A stretch of DNA of 64,000 nt from Amycolatopsis vancoresmycina (GTDB lineage Bacteria > Actinomycetota > Actinomycetes > Mycobacteriales > Pseudonocardiaceae). The position numbers were made by a program, and so were the translations under genes. The DNA lies in contig NZ_JNYY01000005.1 of the NCBI RefSeq assembly GCF_000716785.1, positions 1-64,000 of the forward strand. Reading direction: 5' to 3'. Positions 24,231 to 32,343 of this stretch are shown in pieces (the first letter of the stretch is position 1; each line of letters opens with the position of its first letter). Below the pieces are notes generated by a model. That model saw nothing but the letters and a program-made list of their open reading frames with translations, had not been told where the DNA came from and searched no databases.

Positions 24231-25015
24231 CAGTGCGTGTCCTCCCACGCCTGGTAGGACTCCTGCACCACGCGGACGGCGTCGTCGATGTCGTCGGTGA
24301 CGTGCAGCAGGTCCAGGTCGTGCGGGCTGATCTTGCCCTCGGCCAGCACCGAGTTCTTGATCCACTCGTAGAGGCCGCCCCAGTAGTCGCTGCCGAACAG
24401 CACCACCGGGAACTTCGTGACCTTCTTCGTCTGCACCAGGGTCAGCGCCTCGAACAGCTCGTCGAGCGTGCCGAAGCCGCCGGGCAGGCAGATGAAGGCC
24501 TGCGAATACTTGATGAACATCGTCTTGCGGGCGAAGAAGTAGCGGAAGTTGACGCCGAGGTCGACCCACGGGTTCAGGCCCTGCTCGAACGGCAGCTCGA
24601 TGCCGAGCCCGACGGAGAAGCCGCCGGCCTCGGCCGCGCCGCGGTTGACCGCCTCCATCGCGCCCGGCCCGCCGCCGGTCATCACCGCGAACCCGGCGTT
24701 GGCCAGCGCGCCACCGATCTTGCGGCCGAGCTCGTACTCCGGGTTGTCGCGCTTGGTGCGGGCCGAGCCGAACACGGTGACCGCGCGCGGGACCTCGGCG
24801 AGCGCGCCGAAGCCCTCGACGAACTCGGCCTGGATCCGCAGCACGCGCCACGGGTCGGTGTGCACCCAGTCGCTCGGGCCGCGCGAGTCCAGGAGCCGCT
24901 GGTCGGTGGTGCTGCCCTGGTCGCGGCGGTCGCGGCGCAGCACGACCGGGCCCTTGTGCCGCTCCACCGGGCGTTCGGGGTACTGGCCGTCCGGCCATTC
25001 AGACTGTTCGCTCAC
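24230..25015 (-). CDS. second LOG/TIGR00730-family Rossmann protein
   Basis: A 261-residue relative of the neighbouring LOG protein with a ~65-residue polar N-terminal extension (DGQYPERPVERHKGPVVLRR). Core motifs: VTVFGSARTKRDNPEYELG, MTGGGPGAMEAVNRGAAEAGG, FARKTMFIKYSQAFICLPGG then FGTLDELFEALTL. Proteins of this longer group are probably nucleotide phosphoribohydrolases too, but individual activities are poorly known. Coupled upstream of the shorter LOG gene. Confidence 0.88.
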   Translation of the reverse strand: MSEQSEWPDGQYPERPVERHKGPVVLRRDRRDQGSTTDQRLLDSRGPSDWVHTDPWRVLRIQAEFVEGFGALAEVPRAVTVFGSARTKRDNPEYELGRKIGGALANAGFAVMTGGGPGAMEAVNRGAAEAGGFSVGLGIELPFEQGLNPWVDLGVNFRYFFARKTMFIKYSQAFICLPGGFGTLDELFEALTLVQTKKVTKFPVVLFGSDYWGGLYEWIKNSVLAEGKISPHDLDLLHVTDDIDDAVRVVQESYQAWEDTH

Positions 25016-25024
25016 TTCCCCATG

Positions 25025-26857
25025 CTACGGCCTCGCCGCCAGTGAAAATGCGAGCAGCGCCGTGGCGGTGAAGTCGATGGCGGGCTCGTTGCTGGGCCAT
25101 GAACTCAAGTCGTCCGCGTAGCGACTTCCCTGGCCGTCGAAGGATTCATACGGACGGGTGCATTCCTTCGCGCCCGCCGGGAACGGCAGATCGGCGAAGT
25201 TGCCGGCGCCGTTCGGGCCGTTCACGACCGCGCCATACAGCACTTTCGAAGGCCCAGCGAGGTTCGCGGCCTGGTGGTGCGGGCACTGCGGGAAGGTCGT
25301 GCCCACGCCGACCACGAGCGACACGCCCCAGGCGTTGGCCCCGAGGGTGAAGTCCCGTTGCCGCGCGCCGAACGCGGCGTACCGGGTGTCGCCGGTGACG
25401 CGCTGGTAGAGCCGCGCGGTCGCGGCGAAGCCGAAGCTCCTGCTGGCGGCATCGAAGCCGGTGACGTCCACCGCCGTCCCGAATGGACTCCGCTTCGCCG
25501 CCTCGACGCCGGAGTCGAGCTGACGGCGCAGGTCGGCGGCCAGCTCGCGGACGCCGAGCGCCGCGCCGGGGACACCGGTGCGCAGCAGGCCCGCCAGGTC
25601 GGCGTGGGCGAGCGCGCTCGTGTCGTAGAGGTTCAACGTGCTGGTGTCGCCGCTGCCGATGTAGGCCTTCGCCCACTTCGCCGCGTCACGGGCCCAGCCG
25701 TCGGCGCGCGGGTCGTGGAGCGCCCGCGCGGCCAGGGCGAGCTGGGTCGCGCCCAGCTCCAGGTCGTCCTCCCAGCTGGACTCCGGGTAGTAGGCGTGCG
25801 GGAACGCGGTGACGAGCTCGCCGGCGCCGGTCGTCCTGGCCTGCGCGAACACGGCCGCCGCCTCGGCGAGGTAGTGGCGGGCGAGCCGCGGGTCGCGGTG
25901 GGCCTGCACCTGCGCGCCGAGCGCGAACGCGGCCGCGACCCGGCCGGCGAGGTTCGGGGACAGCGGCGCGCCCGCCGGGGCCGCGGGGAACACCGGGCGG
26001 TGCTTGACGAAGTAGGCCGGGTCACCGGGTTCGACGTCGAGCGCGTCGTCGTCCTGCGGGTTGCGCCAGACGTCGTGGTCGCCGAGGAAGCCGAACTCCT
26101 CGCTGCCCGTGCCGATGCCGACCTGGGCGTAGAGGGTCTTCGTCCGGCCGTCCCACACCTTGTCGAGCCAGTCGAGGCCGAACCGGACCTCCTTCGCCAG
26201 CACCGGATCCGGGTCCTCGCGCAGCACGAAACCCAGCTCGGCGAGCGAATACGCGGTGTTGGAGGTGAACTTGACGAAGTCGCCGGCGTCGACCCAGCCG
26301 CCTTCGACGTCGACCGGGCCGCCCTGCGGCTTCAGCGGTTCGACGATCTCGTCGCCGCTTTCACCCTCGAACTTCGGCTCCGCGTAAACCGTCGCCGTCC
26401 GGTCGGCCAGGTGCGACGGCTTGCGATCGAGCCGGCCGGGGACGACGTCGTGGCCGTCGCGCTGGGCCTGGAAGAACTCGGTGGTGACCCGCACGAGCGG
26501 GCGGAACAGGCGGCGGGCGGTGTCGACGCGGAACGGCGGCGACGTCGCCCCCGCCGCCCGGATCCGGTAGGTGCCCGGTCTGTCCAAAGCGGACAGATCG
26601 AGGTCGAACACCGCCGGGTAGCGCGCGTTCCAGGCACCGAGGCTCGCGCCGGTGCGGCCCTCCCGGACGGCGCGGCCGCGCTCGTCGACGACGGTGAACT
26701 TCCCGGGGGCGCCGCCGAGCAGGAACGCGTGCTTCGCCTCGCCCAGCGCGTAGCCGACCTGGTCGACGCGCACTTCGGCCGGGGTGGCGGCCTCGGCGGG
26801 GGTCGCCGCGAGGGGCACGGCGAGCGCGGCCGCCGTCGCGAGGGGAAGCAGGCGCAT
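25025..26857 (-). CDS. secreted glycoside hydrolase family 9 (cellulase type)
   Basis: 610 residues with a signal peptide (MRLLPLATAAALAVPLAATPAEA), an N-terminal CelD-like Ig domain (VRVDQVGYALGEAKHAFLL to about residue 115) and an (alpha/alpha)6 GH9 barrel. Catalytic landmarks are GGWVDAGDFVKF (the DAGD acids), FPQCPHHQAANLAG (the PHH region) and SSWPSNEPAIDFTAT (acid Glu in NE). It probably cleaves beta-1,4-glucans outside the cell. GGAGG precedes the ATG by 6 nt, and a palindrome TAGGAAAGTTTCCTA sits 19 bp upstream (26876-26890). There is no cellulose-binding module. Confidence 0.9.
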   Translation of the reverse strand: MRLLPLATAAALAVPLAATPAEAATPAEVRVDQVGYALGEAKHAFLLGGAPGKFTVVDERGRAVREGRTGASLGAWNARYPAVFDLDLSALDRPGTYRIRAAGATSPPFRVDTARRLFRPLVRVTTEFFQAQRDGHDVVPGRLDRKPSHLADRTATVYAEPKFEGESGDEIVEPLKPQGGPVDVEGGWVDAGDFVKFTSNTAYSLAELGFVLREDPDPVLAKEVRFGLDWLDKVWDGRTKTLYAQVGIGTGSEEFGFLGDHDVWRNPQDDDALDVEPGDPAYFVKHRPVFPAAPAGAPLSPNLAGRVAAAFALGAQVQAHRDPRLARHYLAEAAAVFAQARTTGAGELVTAFPHAYYPESSWEDDLELGATQLALAARALHDPRADGWARDAAKWAKAYIGSGDTSTLNLYDTSALAHADLAGLLRTGVPGAALGVRELAADLRRQLDSGVEAAKRSPFGTAVDVTGFDAASRSFGFAATARLYQRVTGDTRYAAFGARQRDFTLGANAWGVSLVVGVGTTFPQCPHHQAANLAGPSKVLYGAVVNGPNGAGNFADLPFPAGAKECTRPYESFDGQGSRYADDLSSWPSNEPAIDFTATALLAFSLAARP

Positions 26858-26875
26858 GATCGGCCTCCACTTTGT

Positions 26876-26890
26876 TAGGAAAGTTTCCTA
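26876..26890. promoter_or_regulatory. palindromic operator upstream of the GH9 gene
   Basis: TAGGAAAGTTTCCTA, a 15-bp odd palindrome (TAGGAAA-N-TTTCCTA), 19-33 bp before the GH9 start and 42-56 bp before the divergent regulator gene. This sequence type occurs upstream of secreted polysaccharide-degrading genes in other actinomycetes to my recollection. The half ACTTTCCTA recurs at 28452-28460 before the first M4 protease. Confidence 0.6.
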
Positions 26891-26931
26891 TTTAGCGGAG
26901 AACGCTATCCCGGGCGGCCGGAGGCGTCAAT

Positions 26932-28260
26932 ATGTCCGTTTCCGCGATCGCCGCGCTGATGACTTACCGTGGGGAGATGACCAGTGCCCCCGCCGAACCG
27001 CTCGGCGCGCGGATCCGGCGGCTGCGCACCGGCCGCGGCTGGACCCAGCGCGAGCTGGCCGAGCCGGGCTACGACCGGGGCTTCCTGGCGAAGGTCGAGA
27101 CCGGCAGCCGGCCGCCGTCGGAGGAGATGCTGGCCTACCTGGCGCAGCGGCTCGGCCTCACCGTGGACGAACTGCGGTTCGGCCGTCCGCCGGGCGTCGC
27201 CGCCGAGCTGCGGGCGTCGCTGGACGAGGGCTACCGCGACCTGGAGCAGGGCCGCGTCGCCGACGCGGAGGCGCGGTTCGCCGACGTGGCGAAACAGGCC
27301 GCGGGCTACCACCTCGACGACGTCGAGTGCTACGCGCGGTTCTGCCAGGCCGAGGTGAAGTGGCAGCTGTTCGACGTGGCGGAGGCCCAGCGCGCGCTCG
27401 AGCACGCGGAGGAGCTGGCGGCCGCGGCGCCGCCGTGGCTGCGGGCGATGATCGTGCACCGCTGGTCCGGCTGCCGCTACCTCAGCGGCGACGCGGGCAC
27501 GGCGATCGCGCGCGTCGAAGACGAGCTGGCCGCCCGGCCGGCCGACCCGGACGCGGAACTGTGCCTGCTCACGGCGTTGATCCACCCCCTGATGGAGATG
27601 GGCGGCCTGCACCGCGCCCGCCAGGCGGCCGAGGACGGACGGCGGCTGGCGCGGGCGGCGGCGCGGCCGGACTTCGTCGCGCGGTTCCACCGGCAGGCGT
27701 CACAGGTGTGGCAGGCGATCGGCCGCGCGGACCGGGCGGCCGAGGACCTGACCGAGGCGGTCCGGCTGTTCGCGTCGGTGGGGTTCGACCGCGACGCGGC
27801 CCGCTGCCGCTGGGCCCGCGGGTACTTCCTGCGGCGGCTGGGCCGCCTGGACGAGGCCCGCGCGGAGCTGACGGCGGCCCGCGACCAGCTGGCGGCGATC
27901 GGCGCGGACGAAGGCGTCGCCGGGGCGACCCTGGAACTGGCCCAGGTCCGCGTGCGCGAGGGGGCGACGGAGGACGCGGCGGCGCTCGTATCGGAGGTCT
28001 GGCCGCTGCTGGCCCGCGACGTCGAGGCGCGCGGCGAGGCGACGGCCCTGCGCGGCCACATCGCCCAGGCCCGCGGCGACCTGGAGACGGCAACCCGCCT
28101 CCTGCGCGAGGCGGCGGAGATCCAGACAGGGGCATCCCTGCACGGCGCAGCGGTTTCGACGGCCCTGCGGCTCGGCGACGTCTTACGACAACGTGGTCAT
28201 CTTGACGAAGCCATCGACGCCTACCGCCACGGCCTGGACTCGGCAGCCACCGACTCGTAG
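26932..28260 (+). CDS. XRE-type HTH regulator with TPR domain (copy 1)
   Basis: 442 residues. A Cro/XRE helix-turn-helix at ~24-80 (LGARIRRLRTGRGWTQRELA, then FLAKVETGSRPPSEEMLAYL) is followed by a long helical solenoid of degenerate TPRs (~90-440; for example EGYRDLEQGRVADAEARFAD and LRRLGRLDEARAELTAARD). ATG at 26932 has GGAGG at 7-nt spacing; an ATG at 26977 has a poorly placed site. This HTH-plus-TPR layout is shared with RRNPP-type peptide receptors (PlcR, NprR). It lies between the GH9 gene and the first M4 protease, and a paralogous regulator precedes the second protease. Confidence 0.87.
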   Translation: MSVSAIAALMTYRGEMTSAPAEPLGARIRRLRTGRGWTQRELAEPGYDRGFLAKVETGSRPPSEEMLAYLAQRLGLTVDELRFGRPPGVAAELRASLDEGYRDLEQGRVADAEARFADVAKQAAGYHLDDVECYARFCQAEVKWQLFDVAEAQRALEHAEELAAAAPPWLRAMIVHRWSGCRYLSGDAGTAIARVEDELAARPADPDAELCLLTALIHPLMEMGGLHRARQAAEDGRRLARAAARPDFVARFHRQASQVWQAIGRADRAAEDLTEAVRLFASVGFDRDAARCRWARGYFLRRLGRLDEARAELTAARDQLAAIGADEGVAGATLELAQVRVREGATEDAAALVSEVWPLLARDVEARGEATALRGHIAQARGDLETATRLLREAAEIQTGASLHGAAVSTALRLGDVLRQRGHLDEAIDAYRHGLDSAATDS

Positions 28261-28275
28261 CCGCGATGCCCCTCC

Positions 28276-28413
28276 AATCACGCGTGATGCCCCTCTGATC
28301 ACGCATGATGCCCCTCCCGCCACCGGAACTCGCGTGATCGAAGGCGGCACTGGCGTGATCGAGCGCGGAACTCGCGTGATCGGGCGGGCATCTCGCGTGA
28401 CTGGAGCGGCATC
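28276..28413. repeat. tandem array of degenerate CGCGTGATC units
   Basis: Six imperfect units of about 20-30 bp carrying CGCGTGAT or CGCATGAT: two of the form ATCACGCRTGATGCCCCTC, then four of the form GGMAYTCGCGTGATCGRRSG. The array begins 16 bp after the regulator stop and ends just before the regulatory region of the protease gene. The remainder of the 407-bp gap (28261-28667) holds the dre-like sites and the promoter block listed separately; no convincing gene. Confidence 0.8.
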
Positions 28414-28434
28414 ACGGCGGACCAGTGGGCCTGG

Positions 28435-28487
28435 TGGTCCGGACCAGGGGAACTTTCCTACTAAAGTCTGTGAATTGGTTCAGACCA
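28435..28487. promoter_or_regulatory. two DasR-box-like sites upstream of the first M4 protease
   Basis: TGGTCCGGACCA (28435-28446, perfect palindrome) and TGGTTCAGACCA (28476-28487) each match the DasR core TGGTCTAGACCA at 10 of 12 positions and start 41 bp apart. Between them lies CCTACTAAAGTC (28457-28468), which is also present upstream of the second protease. DasR is the GlcNAc-responsive GntR repressor of actinomycetes; the protease here carries a chitin-binding module. Confidence 0.5.
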
Positions 28488-28553
28488 GTCCGCGCCGATG
28501 CGGTGACCTGCGAATTTGGTTGCGCGAAGGGGATCAAAGGGACCGGGCGCTGC

Positions 28554-28608
28554 TCCGTTCGGCCCATTGACCAGCCCGCGGACCGCTCCTTTACTCGGAC
28601 GCGTCCGG
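28554..28608 (+). promoter_or_regulatory. conserved promoter block of the first M4 protease
   Basis: TCCGTTCGGCCCATTGAC (28554-28571) followed, 33 bp from start to start, by TCCTTTACTCGGACGCG (from 28587, continuing TCCGG). The same two blocks with the same 33-bp spacing precede the second protease. TTGACC (28567-28572) and TTTACT about 17 bp on could be -35/-10 elements. Confidence 0.6.
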
Positions 28609-28667
28609 CGCAATAACAGCAGTTATTCCTCCGGGCACACTCCTCACGGTCCCCGGAAAGGTTCCCC

Positions 28668-30701
28668 ATGAGATCCCCACGAGGGCTGGCGGCGATCGCC
28701 GGCCTGGCCCTGACCTTCGCGGTGCCGGCGATCCCGGCCGCCGCCGCTCCCCCCGCACCTCCCGCCGCCACCCCGCCCGAGGCGCTCGCCGCCCGCGCCG
28801 CCGACCAGGCCGCCCTCAACGGCGCCGACCGGCTCGCGAAGGGCGCCGGGGAGGCCTTCGTCCGCACCGGAGTCACCCCGGGTGGCGGCGGGCTCTACTT
28901 CGCCTCCTACCAGCGCACCTACCACGGCCTGCCGGTCGTCGGCGGGGACGCGGTCGTCGTCGCCGACGGCACCGGGCGCGTCCGCGGCTCCGAAGCCGCG
29001 CCCACCGCCCCGATCACCGTCGGCACGCAGGCCACCGTCGACGCCGAGCAGGCGGCGAAGACCGCGAAGAGCCAGGTGTCCACAGTAGACAAGGCCGACG
29101 CGCCGAAGCTGGTCGTCCTGGCCGGCAACGCCCCGAAGCTCGCCTACGAGGTGGTCGTCAGCGGCCGCAACCACGGCAAACCCACCCACCTGCACGTCTT
29201 CGTCGACAGCGCCACCGGCCAGGTCCTCGACACCCGGGACGACGTCCGCGAAGCCGGCACCGGCAACTCCTACTACGCCGGCACCGTCTCGATCGACACG
29301 TCCGGCTCCGGCAGCTCCTACTCGATGACCGACCCGGGCCGCCGGGGCATCGCGTGCGGCCGCGAGGGTGGCTCGATCTTCACCAAGAGCGCCAACACCT
29401 GGGGCAACGGCTCCGGCACCGACCTCGAGACCGGCTGCGTCGACGCGCTCTACAGCGTCCAGACGGAGTGGAAGATGCTCGCCGACTGGCTCGGCCGCAA
29501 CGGCATCGACGGCGCCGGCGGCGGCTTCCGCGCCAGCGTCGGCCTCAACGACGTCAACGCCTACTGGGACGGCTCGTCGACGCACTTCGGGCACTCCCAG
29601 GACAACCGCCGCCAGGCGACGCCGATGGACGTCGTCGGCCACGAGTTCGGCCACGCCATCTTCCAGACCACGCCGGGCGGCGCGGGGTCGGGCAACGAGA
29701 ACGGCGGGCTCAACGAGTCCACCGGCGACATCTTCGGCGCGCTCACCGAGTTCTACGCCAACAACCCGGTCGACCGGCCGGACTTCACCGTCGGCGAGGG
29801 CGTCAACCTGGTCGGCAACGGCCCGATCCGCTACATGTACAACCCGAGCCAGGTCGGCGACCCGAACTGCTACTCGTCGTCGATCCCGAGCACCGAGGTG
29901 CACGCCGCCGCGGGCCCGCAGAACCACTGGTTCTACCTGCTCTCCCAGGGCAGCAACGCCTCGCCGGCCAGCCCGACGTGCAACGGCTCGACCGTGACCG
30001 GCATCGGCATCCAGAAGGCCGGCAAGATCTTCTACAACGGCCTGCTGAAGAAGACGTCGGCGTGGAACCACAAGGCCGCCCGCAAGGCCACCCTGGAAGC
30101 CGCGATCGCGCTCTTCCCGGGCAGCTGCACGGAGTTCAACGCCACCAAGGCCGCGTGGGACGCGGTGAGCGTCACGGCCGTCAGCGGTGAGCCGACCTGC
30201 AGCGGCCAGCCGCCCGCCGGCAACGACTACTCGCTGACGCTGTCGCCGACGTCGGCGTCCGTCCAACCCGGACAGACGGCGACCACCACGGTGACCACCC
30301 GGATCACCTCGGGCAACGCCCAGACCGTGCAGCTGGTGGCGTCCGGCCTGCCCGAGGGCGCGAAGGCCACCATCAGCCCGTCGAGCATCTCCTCCGGCGG
30401 CACCGCGACGCTGACGATCACCACCGCGGCGACCACGCCGCAGGGCACCAGCCAGGTGACGGTCAGCGGCGACGGCACCGACGCCGACCACTCCGCGCAG
30501 TTCACGCTCACCGTCGGCAGCGGCGGCCCGCCGCCGACCGGCTGCGACGGGCTCGCCGAGTGGGATTCCGCCAAGGCGTACGTGCCCAACGACGTCGTCG
30601 GCCACAACGGTCACAAGTGGACGTCGCTGTGGTACTCGACCGGGGCCGAACCCGGCGCACCCGGCTCCTGGGCCGTCTGGAGCGACAGCGGCGCCTGCTG
30701 A
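28668..30701 (+). CDS. secreted M4 neutral metalloprotease with chitin-binding module
   Basis: 677-residue thermolysin-family zinc protease. Signal peptide (1-~26), FTP/PepSY propeptide (~60-190; GLYFASYQRTYHGLPVVGGD), M4 catalytic domain with His325-Glu326-x-x-His329 (VVGHEFGHAIF), zinc Glu350 (GGLNESTGDIFG) and catalytic His in STEVHAAAGPQNHWFYLL. A bacterial Ig-like domain (~525-620) and a C-terminal CBM5/12 chitin-binding module (GLAEWDSAKAYVPNDVVGHN, then WTSLWYSTGAEPG) follow. It sits between two XRE-TPR regulators; upstream are dre-like sites and a promoter block shared with the second protease. Confidence 0.93.
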   Translation: MRSPRGLAAIAGLALTFAVPAIPAAAAPPAPPAATPPEALAARAADQAALNGADRLAKGAGEAFVRTGVTPGGGGLYFASYQRTYHGLPVVGGDAVVVADGTGRVRGSEAAPTAPITVGTQATVDAEQAAKTAKSQVSTVDKADAPKLVVLAGNAPKLAYEVVVSGRNHGKPTHLHVFVDSATGQVLDTRDDVREAGTGNSYYAGTVSIDTSGSGSSYSMTDPGRRGIACGREGGSIFTKSANTWGNGSGTDLETGCVDALYSVQTEWKMLADWLGRNGIDGAGGGFRASVGLNDVNAYWDGSSTHFGHSQDNRRQATPMDVVGHEFGHAIFQTTPGGAGSGNENGGLNESTGDIFGALTEFYANNPVDRPDFTVGEGVNLVGNGPIRYMYNPSQVGDPNCYSSSIPSTEVHAAAGPQNHWFYLLSQGSNASPASPTCNGSTVTGIGIQKAGKIFYNGLLKKTSAWNHKAARKATLEAAIALFPGSCTEFNATKAAWDAVSVTAVSGEPTCSGQPPAGNDYSLTLSPTSASVQPGQTATTTVTTRITSGNAQTVQLVASGLPEGAKATISPSSISSGGTATLTITTAATTPQGTSQVTVSGDGTDADHSAQFTLTVGSGGPPPTGCDGLAEWDSAKAYVPNDVVGHNGHKWTSLWYSTGAEPGAPGSWAVWSDSGAC

Positions 30702-30769
30702 TCCGAGCCGCGCGGTGGCGGACCCCGCCACCGCGCGGCCTACCCTGAACCGGTGGAAAGGCGGCCTGG

Positions 30770-32035
30770 GTGAGCGAGAGCGTCGGCGAACGCCTGCGTG
30801 AGCTGCGCACCGAACGCGGTCTCACGCAGCGCGAACTCGCCGGGCCGCAGTACTCGGCGGCGTACGTGTCGTCGGTCGAGACCGGCGCCCGGACGCCGTC
30901 GGGTGACGCGCTGCGGTTCTTCGCGCAGCAGCTGGGCATCGACCCCGGCGAGCTGCTCGGCGGCCGGTCGCCGCGCGAGCTGGTCGAGCTGGACCTCGAG
31001 CTGATCGAAACGGCGGAACGGTTCCTGGCCGGCGACGCCCGCCGTGCGACCCCGGGGATGCAGCGGATCCGGCGCCGCGCCGAACGCCTGGACCGGCCGC
31101 GGCAGGCCGGGATCGCGCTGCTGTGGCTGGCCGGGTACTCGACCGGCGACGTCCGCACCAAGTACGTCGCGGACGCCGAAACGGCCCTGTCGGGCGAGCC
31201 GCCGCCGGTGCGGGCGATGGTCGTCCCGCTGCGCGCGGCCGTGCTGTCCGCGTGGGGCGAGGTGCAGTATTCGGTGCACCTGCTGGAAACCTGCCACGCC
31301 GAGCTGCTGCGCGACGGCTACCCGCAGCCGTCGATCCTGCTGACGCTGCGGGCCTGCCTGGCCGAGCGGCACCTGCGCCAGGGCGACCTGGAGCGGGCGG
31401 CCGAGTACGCCGGCTCGGCGCTGCGGCTGACCCGGGGCGGCCCGGCCGTGCTCGCGGAGCTGACCCGCAGCCACGTCGAGGTGTGCCGCAGCCACCTGGC
31501 CGCGGACCGGTTCGCCGACGCGGCCGCGTCGGTCGCGGCGGCCTACGACCTGATGCAGGAACGCGCGCTGCACCCGGCGATGGCGTACTGCCTGCTGGCC
31601 AGGGCCCGGGTCCGCGGCCGCTCGGGTGACGTCGAGGGCGCGCTGGCCGACCTCGGCGCGGCCCGGGAGACGGCGTGGCCGGACGACGTCCCGGCGATCA
31701 CCGTCGAGCTCGCCGGGGAGTACCTGGCGGCGGGCCGGCTGGAGACGGCGGCCGCGTTGCTCGACCAGGTCCGCCCGTCGGTCGTCTCCGGCACGCCGCT
31801 GGCCGCGGAGCTGCGGCTGCAGCTGGGGTCGCTGGCCAGGGCCCGCGGCGACGCCCGGCGCGCGGCCGAGGACCTGCGGGCCGCCGTCGAGCTCGCCACC
31901 GGGCTGGGCGCGCGCGGGGTGCTGGTGCGCGCGCTGCGGCCGTTGAGCGAGCTGCTCGGCGAGACGGGAAAGCAGACGGAGGCGGCGGACGTGCTGCGGA
32001 ACGGGCTGATCGCGCTCGGCGCGGAAGCGGACTGA
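30770..32035 (+). CDS. XRE-type HTH regulator with TPR domain (copy 2)
   Basis: 421 residues from the GTG at 30770. HTH at 1-~62 (GERLRELRTERGLTQRELAG, then YVSSVETGARTPSGDALRFF), then a TPR-like helical domain to the end. It is a diverged paralogue of the regulator at 26932-28260: the HTH regions align (LTQRELA, KVETG/SVETG, TPS) while the TPR parts are only loosely similar, as expected if each senses a different ligand. It directly precedes the second M4 protease (308-nt gap), repeating the regulator-protease arrangement. Confidence 0.87.
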   Translation: MSESVGERLRELRTERGLTQRELAGPQYSAAYVSSVETGARTPSGDALRFFAQQLGIDPGELLGGRSPRELVELDLELIETAERFLAGDARRATPGMQRIRRRAERLDRPRQAGIALLWLAGYSTGDVRTKYVADAETALSGEPPPVRAMVVPLRAAVLSAWGEVQYSVHLLETCHAELLRDGYPQPSILLTLRACLAERHLRQGDLERAAEYAGSALRLTRGGPAVLAELTRSHVEVCRSHLAADRFADAAASVAAAYDLMQERALHPAMAYCLLARARVRGRSGDVEGALADLGAARETAWPDDVPAITVELAGEYLAAGRLETAAALLDQVRPSVVSGTPLAAELRLQLGSLARARGDARRAAEDLRAAVELATGLGARGVLVRALRPLSELLGETGKQTEAADVLRNGLIALGAEAD

Positions 32036-32108
32036 AGCGATTCCGAGCCGTACTAACGAATCCCGGTGATCGAGATCGTCCGGCGTTCGGATGGTGTCGC
32101 GGACAATC

Positions 32109-32258
32109 CCTACGAAAGTCGTTCCGGGACGGAACGCGGGACGAATCCCCTGCTGCGGCGGGGTTTGTACGAATTGATTCGATAATCCGGAACGCACTGT
32201 TGGTCCGTTCGGCGCATTGACGCCCGGATGTGCTGATCCTTTACTCGGATGCGTCCGG
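32109..32258 (+). promoter_or_regulatory. conserved regulatory block of the second M4 protease
   Basis: CCTACGAAAGTC (32109-32120), TCCGTTCGGCGCATTGAC (32204-32221) and TCCTTTACTCGGATGCG (from 32237) match the three blocks at 28457, 28554 and 28587 before the first protease. Start-to-start distances are 95 and 33 bp here, 97 and 33 there. The rest of the 308-nt gap (32036-32343) shows no gene and no terminator that I can identify. Confidence 0.65.
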
Positions 32259-32343
32259 ACGCATACCTGCTGTTAGCACGCCGGACACGTCTCCCGTTTC
32301 CCTTACCGGACCTCGATTCTGCCTTCATGGAAGGAAGACCTCG

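Noticed and set aside
28265..28350. Ten-residue frames such as MPLQSRVMPL in the tandem array as peptide pheromones
   Set aside because: They arise from the repeat units themselves, have no ribosome site and no secretion signal.
28425..28616. Small frame of 63 codons before the first M4 protease as a signalling-peptide gene
   Set aside because: It spans the conserved promoter blocks and dre-like site, has no signal peptide, and nothing similar exists before the second protease.
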